The translations under genes were made by a program, and so were the position numbers. From Ancylobacter pratisalsi (GTDB lineage Bacteria; Pseudomonadota; Alphaproteobacteria; Rhizobiales; Xanthobacteraceae): a stretch of DNA of 64,000 nt. Shown one piece after another: positions 8,060 through 16,053 of the stretch. Position 1 is the stretch's first letter. Each line of letters opens with the position of its first letter. The notes beneath the pieces were generated by a model. That model saw only the letters and a program-made list of their open reading frames with translations. It was not told where the DNA came from and searched no databases. The stretch is from contig NZ_CP048630.1 in NCBI RefSeq assembly GCF_010669125.1, positions 4,398,001-4,462,000 on the forward strand, in the 5' to 3' direction.

Positions 8060-9538
8060 ATGCGGATTGGTTCAGCAGGCGCCGTCGTCGCCGACGGAGA
8101 GCGCGAATTTCGCGGGCAGGACGACCTGCCGCTCGCGGTTGACCTCGACGGTACGCTGACGCCATCGGACACGCTGCATGAAGGCCTGATAACCTACGTC
8201 AAGAATTCGCCGAACAACCTGCACCATCTGTGGCCCCACCTGCGGGCCGGCAAGGCGGTGTTCAAGCGCTCCATTGCCGAGCGCACCGTGTTCGACCCCA
8301 CGCTGCTCCCCTACAATGAGGAACTCCTCGCCTGGCTGCGCGCGGAGAAGGCGCGCGGCCGGCGCATCGTCCTGATCAGCGCCGCCGACAGGTCGATCGC
8401 CGAAGCGGTCGGCGCTCATCTCGGCCTTTTCGACGAGGTGCACGGGTCGCTGGGCGTGGAAAACCTGTCCGGCGTGCGCAAGCTCGCCCTCATCCGCGAG
8501 ACGCTCGGCGAGCGTTTCGTCTATGCCGGCGACAGCCGCGTGGACGTGCCGATCTTCCAGGCTGCCGAAAAGGTCGTTCTGGTGGGCGATGTTGCCCGCC
8601 TCGAAACCATGCTGCCGCCGGGCAAGGTGATCGAACAGCGATTTCCCAATGGCTCCAACGGATTGCGGACCTGGGCGAAGGCGCTGCGCCTCGGGCACTG
8701 GTCGAAGAACGTGCTCGTGCTGGTGGCGCCCGCGCTGGCGCTGCAGACCCTGTCGCCCTGGATGGCCGTCCAGGCCCTCATCCTGTTCGTCGCCATGGGG
8801 CTTCTGGCCTCCGCCACCTACATCGTCAACGACCTGCTGGACCTCGCCGCCGACCGGCAGCACCCGGTAAAGAAGGACAGGCCGTTCGCCTCGGGCAGGA
8901 TCAGCGCCCGCAAAGGGGTGATGGCGGGTGCCGGGCTGGTGTTGGCCACCGGCGTGCTCGCCCTGTTCCTGCCGCCGGCGGTCGACCTCATGCTGGCGGT
9001 CTATGCGGTCGTCACCCTGCTCTACTCCTTCGTGCTCAAGCGACAGGCTTTCATCGACGTCTTCGTGCTGGCGATGCTGTTCACGGTGCGCGTGCTGGCG
9101 GGCAGCCTGCTCCTGCCGCCGGATGTCTCGCCCTGGCTTCTGACCTTCTCCATGCTGCTTTTCCTGAGCCTTGCCATGGTCAAGCGCTATGCGGAGCTGA
9201 ACCGCGTGGTGGAGAGCGGCGGGCGTGATGTCGTGGCGCGCGGCTACACCGCCCGCGACCTGCCGCTGCTGCTCGCCGCCGGCGTGGCGTCGAGCTTCTC
9301 GGCCATCGTGATCTTCGTGATCTACCTGATCGCCGAGCAGTACTCGCGCGACATCTACAACCAGCCCGGCATGCTCTGGGCCACCATGCCCCTGATCCTG
9401 ATGTGGGTGCTGCGGATCTGGCACCTCACCATTCACGGGCAGATGAGCGAGGATCCGGTCGTCTTCGCGCTGAAGGATCGTTTCTCGCTCGCCCTTGGCG
9501 CGCTGGCCGTCGCCGCCCTGATTCTGGCGTGGGCGTGA
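8060..9538 (+). CDS. HAD phosphatase-UbiA prenyltransferase fusion, decaprenyl-phosphate phosphoribosyltransferase-like
   Basis: A 492-residue two-domain protein. Residues about 25-195 form a haloacid dehalogenase-type phosphatase with D28-x-D30, S107, K141 and GDS157-159/D162. Residues about 205-492 form a UbiA membrane prenyltransferase whose motif N257-D-x2-D261-x3-D265-x2-H268-P-x-K271-x2-R274-P matches decaprenyl-phosphate phosphoribosyltransferase (Rv3806c type) rather than 4-hydroxybenzoate prenyltransferase. The expected joint action is transfer of phosphoribose from PRPP to a polyprenyl phosphate, then removal of the 5'-phosphate to give polyprenyl-phosphoryl-ribose. First gene of the cluster; its stop overlaps a possible GTG start of the next gene. 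The ATG has no strong ribosome site, so the true start could differ slightly. Confidence 0.88.
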   Translation: MRIGSAGAVVADGEREFRGQDDLPLAVDLDGTLTPSDTLHEGLITYVKNSPNNLHHLWPHLRAGKAVFKRSIAERTVFDPTLLPYNEELLAWLRAEKARGRRIVLISAADRSIAEAVGAHLGLFDEVHGSLGVENLSGVRKLALIRETLGERFVYAGDSRVDVPIFQAAEKVVLVGDVARLETMLPPGKVIEQRFPNGSNGLRTWAKALRLGHWSKNVLVLVAPALALQTLSPWMAVQALILFVAMGLLASATYIVNDLLDLAADRQHPVKKDRPFASGRISARKGVMAGAGLVLATGVLALFLPPAVDLMLAVYAVVTLLYSFVLKRQAFIDVFVLAMLFTVRVLAGSLLLPPDVSPWLLTFSMLLFLSLAMVKRYAELNRVVESGGRDVVARGYTARDLPLLLAAGVASSFSAIVIFVIYLIAEQYSRDIYNQPGMLWATMPLILMWVLRIWHLTIHGQMSEDPVVFALKDRFSLALGALAVAALILAWA

Positions 9539-9549
9539 GTGCGTTGGGC

Positions 9550-10956
9550 ATGAGTGTGTCGGTCATGAGCGGTTCGGACATGAGCGCCTCGCCGGCCGCG
9601 TCCCGCACCCGCCTGTATGGCTCCTGGGGCAACATCCTGCGGGCGGAGCACGAGACGCTCGCCCCGCGATCCGTGGACGGCGCCCGCGAGATCGCCGCGC
9701 GGCTGCCGGCCCATAGCGCCATCGCTCGCGGCAATGGCCGCTCCTATGGCGACGTGGCGCTGAATCCGGGCCGCACGCTGGTCGACATGCTCGGCCTCGA
9801 CCACTTCATCGCGTTCGACGCCACGACCGGCCGGCTGCGCTGCGAGGCCGGGATCCTGCTCTCGGACATCCTCGCTGTGCTCTCGCGGCCGGACCGGGAC
9901 GGGTCGGGCTGGCTGCTGCCGGTGATGCCGGGCACGCGGTTCATCACCGTGGGCGGCGCGATCGCCAACGACGTGCACGGCAAGAATGCGCACGGGCTGG
10001 GCAGCTTCGGCTGCCATGTGGTCGATCTGGAACTCGCCCGCAGCGATGGCCGGCGCCTCGTGTGCTCGCCCGAGGAGAACCCCGACCTGTTCGCGGCGAC
10101 CATCGGCGGTCTCGGGCTCACCGGCCTCATCCTCACCGCGACGTTGCAGCTTCGCCGCGTGCCCGGTCTGGCGCTGGAGGCGGAGGACATCGCCTTCGAC
10201 CGGCTGGAGGACTTCTTCACCCTCGATGCCGAGAGCGCGCAGGCGTGGGAATATACCGCCGCGTGGATCGACTGCCTCGCCGGTGGCGAGGCACTGGGCC
10301 GGGGCATCTATATGCGCGCCCGCCACGCGCCGGGTGTCGGCGCCCCGCCCCCTGCCCGCGCGCCTTCGCGCTCCGTCCCCCTCACCCCTCCGCTGTCGGG
10401 CGTGAACGGGCTGTCGGTGCGGGCCTTCAACGCGCTTTACTGGCGCAAGCTTGGCAGCAAACGCCGAAAAAGCCATGTCGGCTCCTATGAGAAGGTGTTC
10501 TTTCCGCTGGACGCGATCGGGCACTGGAATCGGCTCTATGGCCCGGCGGGCTTCTACCAGTTCCAGGCGGTGGTGCCACCCGAGCACGCTGAGCCGGTGA
10601 CGCGGGAATTGCTGGCTGAGATATCGTCGGCGCGGCAGGGCTCGATGCTGGTGGTGCTCAAGCGTTTCGGCGATATCGTCTCGCCGGGGCTGATCTCGTT
10701 CCCGATGCCGGGTATCACTCTGGCGCTGGATTTCCCCAATCTCGGCGATGCCACGCGCAAACTGCTGGCACGGCTGGAGAGAATCGTCGTAGCCGCCGGG
10801 GGGCGCATCTATCCGGCCAAGGATTTCAGCATGTCGCGGGAGAGCTTTGCCAAGGGCTACCCCGCGCTCCAGGACTTCCTGCGCCACCGCGACCCGGCGA
10901 TGTCGTCGGCCTTCGCCCGGCGCATGGGTATCGTTGAAGAAGAGGACGCCTCTTGA
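9550..10956 (+). CDS. FAD-binding oxidase, DprE1-like (decaprenylphosphoryl-ribose 2'-oxidase)
   Basis: A 468-residue flavoprotein of the VAO/FAD_binding_4 fold. RGNGRSYGD (residues 60-68) and NDVHGKNAHGLGSFG (140-154) are the FAD-binding motifs of DprE1. The C-terminal IYPAKDF retains the DprE1 active-site lysine. The reaction expected is oxidation of the ribose 2'-OH of polyprenyl-phosphoryl-ribose to a keto intermediate. In the stretch ISFPMPGITLALDFP, the residue matching mycobacterial Cys387 is Ala392 (codon 10723-10725). I used the ATG at 9550; a GTG at 9535 overlapping the previous stop as GTGA is an alternative. It is followed without a gap by the DprE2-like gene. Confidence 0.88.
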   Translation: MSVSVMSGSDMSASPAASRTRLYGSWGNILRAEHETLAPRSVDGAREIAARLPAHSAIARGNGRSYGDVALNPGRTLVDMLGLDHFIAFDATTGRLRCEAGILLSDILAVLSRPDRDGSGWLLPVMPGTRFITVGGAIANDVHGKNAHGLGSFGCHVVDLELARSDGRRLVCSPEENPDLFAATIGGLGLTGLILTATLQLRRVPGLALEAEDIAFDRLEDFFTLDAESAQAWEYTAAWIDCLAGGEALGRGIYMRARHAPGVGAPPPARAPSRSVPLTPPLSGVNGLSVRAFNALYWRKLGSKRRKSHVGSYEKVFFPLDAIGHWNRLYGPAGFYQFQAVVPPEHAEPVTRELLAEISSARQGSMLVVLKRFGDIVSPGLISFPMPGITLALDFPNLGDATRKLLARLERIVVAAGGRIYPAKDFSMSRESFAKGYPALQDFLRHRDPAMSSAFARRMGIVEEEDAS

Positions 10957-11705
10957 GCACGTCGCCACGCCGCATCGCCATCTTCGGCGCCACTTCGGAC
11001 ATCGCCGTTGCGTTCGCCCGCGCGCATGCGGCAGGCGGCACGCGCTTCGCCCTCTCGGCAAGAGACGGTGCCGCGCTCGACCGGCTGGCGCAGGACCTGA
11101 AGGTGCGCGGGGCGGGCGAGGTCACGGTCCGCACGGTCGATTTCGCTGATCTGTCGCAGCTTCCCGCCATCGCGGAAGCGATGTGGGGCGCCTTTGGCGG
11201 GCTGGATGTCGCGCTCATCGCCTATGGCTCACTGCCCGATCAGGCGAAAGCGTGCCTCGATCCCGCCCTCGCCGAGGAGGCGCTGCGCCTGAACTTCACC
11301 AGCCCGGCCTTGCTGGTCAACACGCTGGCCGGCTATTTCGAGGCCGCTCGGGCGGGAACCATCGCCGTCATCACCTCGGTGGCGGGCGATCGCGGCCGGC
11401 AGAGCAATTATGTGTATGGCGGCGCCAAGGGCGGGCTTCAGACCTTCCTCGACGGTGTACGCCATCGCCTGCACGCCTCCGGCGTTACGGTCCTCGACAT
11501 CCGCCCCGGTTTCGTCGCCACCAAGATGACGCAGCACCTGCCGCAGACCGGCCCGCTCTGGGCGCAGCCCGACAAAGTGGCGTCCGATATCTCGGCCGCG
11601 ATCGCCAAGCGCCGGGCGGTGCTCTACACCCCGTGGTTCTGGTGGGTCATCATGACGATCGTATGCGCCCTTCCGCGCGCCGTCTTCCACCGCAGCAAGC
11701 TCTGA
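10953..11705 (+). CDS. SDR-family reductase, DprE2-like (decaprenylphosphoryl-2-keto-erythropentose reductase)
   Basis: A 250-residue short-chain dehydrogenase. It has the cofactor motif GATSDIA (12-18), catalytic S142, and Y155-x3-K159. The C-terminus is a hydrophobic tail (WFWWVIMTIVCALP), as in mycobacterial DprE2, suggesting membrane association. Expected role: NADH-dependent reduction of the keto intermediate made by the preceding oxidase, giving polyprenyl-phosphoryl-arabinose. The start is a TTG at 10953 that overlaps the stop of the upstream gene as TTGA, with AAGAGGA upstream; this tight coupling supports the two proteins working as a pair. Confidence 0.88.
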   Translation: MSTSPRRIAIFGATSDIAVAFARAHAAGGTRFALSARDGAALDRLAQDLKVRGAGEVTVRTVDFADLSQLPAIAEAMWGAFGGLDVALIAYGSLPDQAKACLDPALAEEALRLNFTSPALLVNTLAGYFEAARAGTIAVITSVAGDRGRQSNYVYGGAKGGLQTFLDGVRHRLHASGVTVLDIRPGFVATKMTQHLPQTGPLWAQPDKVASDISAAIAKRRAVLYTPWFWWVIMTIVCALPRAVFHRSKL

Positions 11706-11712
11706 GGCCAGC

Positions 11713-12642
11713 ATGAAGGTCGTTGTCACCGGCGCCGCCGGTCTGGTCGGTCAGAATCTCGTCCCCCGCCTGCTGGCGCGAGGCCATGAGATCATCGGCA
11801 TCGACAAGCACCCGGCCAACACCCGCATCCTGGCCGACATGCATCCCACCATCACCACGGTGCTGGCGGACCTCGCGCAGGATGGCGACTGGCAATCCGC
11901 GCTGGACGGCGCCGACGTCGTCGTGGTCGGCCACGCCCAGATCGGCGGGCTGGTGGAAGACGAGTTCATCCGCAACAACATCCACGCCACGGAAAAGCTG
12001 ATCGAGGCTATCAAGGCGCGGGGCCTGGGGTGCCGGCTGGTCCATATCAGCTCGTCCGTGGTCAATTCCGCGGCCGTCGACTGGTACACCGAGACCAAGA
12101 AGAAGCAGGAAGCCTATGTGCTGGCGAGCGGCCTGCCCACCGTGGTGCTGCGCCCGACGCTGATGTTCGGCTGGTTCGACCGCAAGCATCTGGGCTGGCT
12201 CGCCCGCTTCATGCAGAAAGCGCCGGTCTTCCCCATTCCCGGCACTGGCCGCTATCTGCGCCAGCCGCTCTATGAGGGCGATTTCTGCGACATCATCGCC
12301 GCCTGCATCGAGCGCGATTTCAGCGGAAACATCTACAATATCAGCGGCCAGGAGCGGATCGACTACATCGACCTGATCCGCCTGATAAAGGACGTGACGC
12401 AGGCGCGCACCCGCATCCTCACCATACCCGTACCGCTCTTCGCCCTGCTCCTGCGCACCTATGCGCTGGTGGACCGCAATCCGCCCTTTACGGTGAAGCA
12501 GCTCAAGGCGCTCACCACGCCGGACGTGTTCGAGGTCATCGACTGGCCGGCGATCTTCGGCGTGCGGGCGACGCCGCTGCGTCAGGCGATGGAAGAGACC
12601 TTCCGCGACCCGCGCTATTCCTCCGTCGTGCTGGAGTTCTGA
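11713..12642 (+). CDS. NAD-dependent epimerase/dehydratase family protein
   Basis: A 309-residue extended short-chain dehydrogenase. It has G7-A-A-G10-L-V-G13 for NAD(P) binding, serines in HISSSVV (111-117), and the catalytic Y125-T-E-T-K129. Such enzymes act on nucleotide sugars or lipid-linked sugars. It begins 7 bases after the DprE2-like gene and ends 4 bases before the next gene, so it belongs to the same transcript. The substrate cannot be assigned; a role in modifying a sugar related to the arabinose pathway is inference from position only. Confidence 0.8.
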   Translation: MKVVVTGAAGLVGQNLVPRLLARGHEIIGIDKHPANTRILADMHPTITTVLADLAQDGDWQSALDGADVVVVGHAQIGGLVEDEFIRNNIHATEKLIEAIKARGLGCRLVHISSSVVNSAAVDWYTETKKKQEAYVLASGLPTVVLRPTLMFGWFDRKHLGWLARFMQKAPVFPIPGTGRYLRQPLYEGDFCDIIAACIERDFSGNIYNISGQERIDYIDLIRLIKDVTQARTRILTIPVPLFALLLRTYALVDRNPPFTVKQLKALTTPDVFEVIDWPAIFGVRATPLRQAMEETFRDPRYSSVVLEF

Positions 12643-12646
12643 TCGG

Positions 12647-13933
12647 ATGGCTCGACTTGTCGTTCTCGGAGCCGGAGCCATGGGGCTGGCGGCGGCGTAT
12701 CGCGCGCTGAAGCTTGGCCACGACGTCACGCTGCTGGAGGCCGCGCCCGAGGCGGGCGGCATGGCCGCGCATTTCGATTTTGACGGCCTGTCGATCGAGC
12801 GCTTCTACCATTTCGTCTGCAAGTCGGATGATCCCACCTTCGCGCTGATGGACGAACTGGGCATCGGCGACAAGATGCGCTGGCGCGCGACCTCGATGGG
12901 GTATTTCACCAAGGGCGAGCTGAACCCCTGGGGCGACCCGGTCTCGCTGCTGCGCTTCCCGCATCTGTCGCTGATCGAGAAGTTCCGCTACGGCCTTCTC
13001 GCCTTCGTCTCCACCAAGCGCGCGTCCTGGCCCGCGCTCGAACACGTCTCGGCAAAGGACTGGATCGAGCGCTGGTCCGGCGCTTCGGTCTACAGGAAGA
13101 TGTGGCACCCGCTCTTCGCGCTGAAGTTCTACGAGTACGCCGACAACGTCTCCGCCTCCTGGATCTGGACCCGCGTCCGGCGCATCGGGCGGTCGCGGCG
13201 CTCGCTGATGCAGGAGGAGCTGGGCCATATCGAGGACGGCTCGCAGACACTGGTCGATGCGCTCATGGTGGCCATTCTCGCCGAGGGCGGCGAGGTGCAT
13301 CTGGGCGAGCCCGCGCTCCGGGTCGAAACCAGGGATGGGCATGTGCACGAGGTCGTCACCCCCACCGGCCGCTACCCGGCCGATGCGGTGATCTCCACCG
13401 TGCCCACGCCGCTGGTCAGCCGGCTGGTGCCGGACCTGCCGGAGGCGAGCAAGGCCGCCTATGACGCCATCGCCAATATCGGCGTGGTGTGCGTGATGCT
13501 GAAGCTCAAGCGCCCGGTCACGCCGCATTTCTGGGTCAACGTGGTCGAGCCCGACATGCCGATACCGGGCATCATCGAGTTCTCCAATCTGCGCCCGATG
13601 CCGGATGGCGAGAGCGTGGTCTACGTGCCCTACTACATGCCGGTGACCAACCCGCTCTGGGCGCGTGCCGACCAGAGCTTCCTCGACGAGGCCTTCGGCT
13701 GCCTCCGGCGGATCAATCCGGGCCTCACCGAGGCGGATCTGCTGGCCGGTCAGGTCGGCCGCCTCACCCATGCCCAGCCGGTCTGCCCCCCGGGTTTCGC
13801 GGCCACGCTGCCCCCGGTGCAGACCCCCATCGCCGGCCTCCAGATCGCCGATACCTGCTTCTACTACCCGGAGGATCGCGGCATTGCCGAGAGCATCCGC
13901 ATCGGCGAGCGCATGGCGCGCGATGTTGCCTGA
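12647..13933 (+). CDS. NAD(P)/FAD-dependent oxidoreductase (amine oxidase/UDP-galactopyranose mutase-like fold)
   Basis: A 428-residue flavoprotein. VVLGAGAMGLAAAY (5-18) is the dinucleotide-binding loop, followed by LLEAAPEAGGMA (34-45), the form seen in protoporphyrinogen oxidase, amine oxidase and UDP-galactopyranose mutase relatives. The C-terminal IADTCFYYPEDRGIAESIRIGERMA closes the FAD domain. Cluster membership suggests action on a sugar, perhaps a lipid- or nucleotide-linked one, but the reaction cannot be named. It is 4 bases downstream of the epimerase gene. Confidence 0.78.
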   Translation: MARLVVLGAGAMGLAAAYRALKLGHDVTLLEAAPEAGGMAAHFDFDGLSIERFYHFVCKSDDPTFALMDELGIGDKMRWRATSMGYFTKGELNPWGDPVSLLRFPHLSLIEKFRYGLLAFVSTKRASWPALEHVSAKDWIERWSGASVYRKMWHPLFALKFYEYADNVSASWIWTRVRRIGRSRRSLMQEELGHIEDGSQTLVDALMVAILAEGGEVHLGEPALRVETRDGHVHEVVTPTGRYPADAVISTVPTPLVSRLVPDLPEASKAAYDAIANIGVVCVMLKLKRPVTPHFWVNVVEPDMPIPGIIEFSNLRPMPDGESVVYVPYYMPVTNPLWARADQSFLDEAFGCLRRINPGLTEADLLAGQVGRLTHAQPVCPPGFAATLPPVQTPIAGLQIADTCFYYPEDRGIAESIRIGERMARDVA

Positions 13934-13957
13934 CGCACACAAGGGGCATTTCCGCCG

Positions 13958-14350
13958 ATGAGCCGCGAGTTCCTTCTCTTCGTCCTGATCGGCGCCTTCG
14001 CGGCGACGATCAACCTGCTGGCGCGCCTGCTCTTCAGCCTCGCGATCCCGTTCGAGATCTCGGTCATCCTCGCCTATCCCGTCGGCATGACGGTGGCATT
14101 CGTGCTGAACCGCTACTTCGTGTTCAACGCCGGCGGCTCGGCAGCGACGGGCCAGTATGTCCGCTTCGCGCTGGTGAACCTTCTGGCGCTGGTGCAGATC
14201 TGGCTGGTGAGCGTGGGCCTCGCCCGCTACCTGTTTCCGGCCATCGGGTTCGTCTGGCACAGCGAGACCATCGCCCATGCCATCGCGCTGGGAAGCCCGA
14301 TCCTCACCAGCTATTTCGCCCACAAATACTTCTCGTTCCGAACCGTCTGA
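13958..14350 (+). CDS. GtrA family membrane protein
   Basis: A 130-residue protein with four predicted membrane helices. The family hallmarks are an N-terminal FLLFVLIGAFAATIN, the FVLNRYFVF motif near residues 46-54, and a C-terminal FAHKYFSF. GtrA-type proteins are thought to move lipid-linked sugars across the inner membrane; in mycobacteria a relative (Rv3789) sits beside dprE1/dprE2. It is the last plus-strand gene of the cluster, 24 bases after the flavoprotein gene, and 12 bases from the convergent glycosyltransferase gene. Confidence 0.88.
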   Translation: MSREFLLFVLIGAFAATINLLARLLFSLAIPFEISVILAYPVGMTVAFVLNRYFVFNAGGSAATGQYVRFALVNLLALVQIWLVSVGLARYLFPAIGFVWHSETIAHAIALGSPILTSYFAHKYFSFRTV

Positions 14351-14362
14351 GCGCGGCCGCCC

Positions 14363-15940
14363 TCACGGCCCCTGTTGCGGCGAGAGCAGCTGGCAGCCGC
14401 CATACGCCCCGATCACGGCGCGACGGGCGACAAAGTCGGTGATCAGCTTCTGGTTGTCCCCGAATCCCGGCAGCATATCGGCACAGTAGACGATGCCCCC
14501 CAGCGGTCGGTCGCCAAGCAAGGACTGCGGATCGGTGACCACGTGCTCCACCAGCGGCCGGGGAAACCAGCCGCCAACGGCCAGCGACTTGCGCTGGGCA
14601 TAGTAGGGTATGGCCGAGGACCAGTCGTCGCCGATGACGATCAGGCTCTGGTCGGGCCGGGTGTTCTCCCGCGCGACGAGCCCGATACGCAGCAGCCGGT
14701 CCTGTATCGGCACCTGTTCAGCCTTGATGACCGGCCTGTAGGACGCGTTGAAGAACGCGATCTGCCCGCCGGCCAGCACGGCAAGGCCCAAGAGCGCAAT
14801 GCGCGGATGCCCGTTCTCGAACAGGCTCCCCACACCGAGGCCGACAGCCGCCAACAGGAATATCGCGTTGGCGACCTGGTAGTAGCTGTGGACCATATGC
14901 ACGTTGAAAAACAGCAGGATCGGCGTGAAGAACCCGAGGATGGCGGCCAGAACCGCCCAGCGCCGACGCGGTGCGACGAGCCCGACGCCGACGAGCAGGA
15001 CGCCGACAACAAAGAAGTAGCCAAGGATGTCGGGCGCCATGCGCCCGATCAGCACCTCGTTCCAGAGCCGGGCCGTCAGCCGCTGGTCCAGCGTCCCGAA
15101 ATTCCACTTCGCCAGCGACGACGAGGTCATCATCGCGCCGAACTGGTTGGCCATCTTCACATGGTCGGAATAGGCCACCCACACCGTGCCGATGGCCAGC
15201 GGCACCAGTCCGATGCATCCGATGACGAAGACCGCCGCCAGCAGCCGGGAATAGCTCTCGCCGGACCGCAGCCGGCCGGCCAGAATCCACAGCGCATAGA
15301 GCGCGCCGAGCAGCGCGAAGGCGGGAAAGGTCGTGGCCTTGGCCAGCACCGCCAGCGTGCCCGCCACGATGGCGCCGATCACGCACGCCAGCCCTCCTCC
15401 CGCGAGATAGCGCACGAGCAGCGTCAGCCAGAACAGGGCAAAGAACAGGGCGCAGGATTCGATGAGGAACGTCCGGCTCCAGTAGAGGTAGAGCGGCGAC
15501 GCCACGAACAGGATCGCCGTCGCCAGATAGCTCGCCCGGCTCAGCTGAAGGGTGCGGAACAGCAGCGCCAGCGGCCACAGCGTCGCGATGAAGAACAGGA
15601 AATTCACCAGCCTCCCGGCCGCGTCGAGCGGCACGCCCAGCGCGCCCACGCCGGCGACGATGAGCTGGAACACGGGAAACTCGAACGGGATCGCCCAGGG
15701 AGCGCCGAGCACCGGCGTCTCATAGGCGAACCACGGCCCTCCCTGCAGCAGCCAATAGGTCGTCAGGGCGGTCTGCGTCTGGCGGAAGTAGAAATTGTCG
15801 ACGATCGGAAAGGTGAGGCCGATGAACAGGATATAGGCGGCATAGACACACAGGCCGATCAGCGCCAGTTGCATCACCCGCAGGCCGAAGGCTGCGTCGC
15901 GGTCCATAGGCGGCGGTGTCCCGACGTCACTCATATCCAT
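14363..15940 (-). CDS. GT-C type membrane glycosyltransferase (family 39/ArnT-like)
   Basis: A 525-residue polytopic membrane protein with about 11-13 hydrophobic helices. In the first external loop, the acidic FPIVDNFYFRQTQTA (about residues 45-59) matches the catalytic-loop pattern (D...WRQTxTA) of GT-C transferases that use polyprenyl-phosphate sugars. A soluble C-terminal part of about 130 residues follows. It converges on the GtrA gene. The natural guess is that it transfers the sugar carried on the polyprenyl phosphate made by the adjacent cluster to an exported acceptor. The start at 15938-15940 has GAAGAGAG upstream; ATGs two and eleven codons later are possible. Confidence 0.8.
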   Translation of the reverse strand: MDMSDVGTPPPMDRDAAFGLRVMQLALIGLCVYAAYILFIGLTFPIVDNFYFRQTQTALTTYWLLQGGPWFAYETPVLGAPWAIPFEFPVFQLIVAGVGALGVPLDAAGRLVNFLFFIATLWPLALLFRTLQLSRASYLATAILFVASPLYLYWSRTFLIESCALFFALFWLTLLVRYLAGGGLACVIGAIVAGTLAVLAKATTFPAFALLGALYALWILAGRLRSGESYSRLLAAVFVIGCIGLVPLAIGTVWVAYSDHVKMANQFGAMMTSSSLAKWNFGTLDQRLTARLWNEVLIGRMAPDILGYFFVVGVLLVGVGLVAPRRRWAVLAAILGFFTPILLFFNVHMVHSYYQVANAIFLLAAVGLGVGSLFENGHPRIALLGLAVLAGGQIAFFNASYRPVIKAEQVPIQDRLLRIGLVARENTRPDQSLIVIGDDWSSAIPYYAQRKSLAVGGWFPRPLVEHVVTDPQSLLGDRPLGGIVYCADMLPGFGDNQKLITDFVARRAVIGAYGGCQLLSPQQGP

Positions 15941-16053
15941 GCACTCTCTTCATTCCAATCCGGTGGCGCAGACCCCGAACGGGCCCCGTTCCCCTGATCC
16001 CGAATCACGCGCCCGCGCAATGGCGATTAACCGCTGCGAGGCGCGAGTGGCGG

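Noticed and set aside
8060..14350. Nod-factor arabinosylation locus (noeCHOP-like)
   Set aside because: The DprE-type genes would fit, but no nodulation gene, nod box or symbiosis-island feature is present. The general label of lipid-linked arabinose synthesis is safer.
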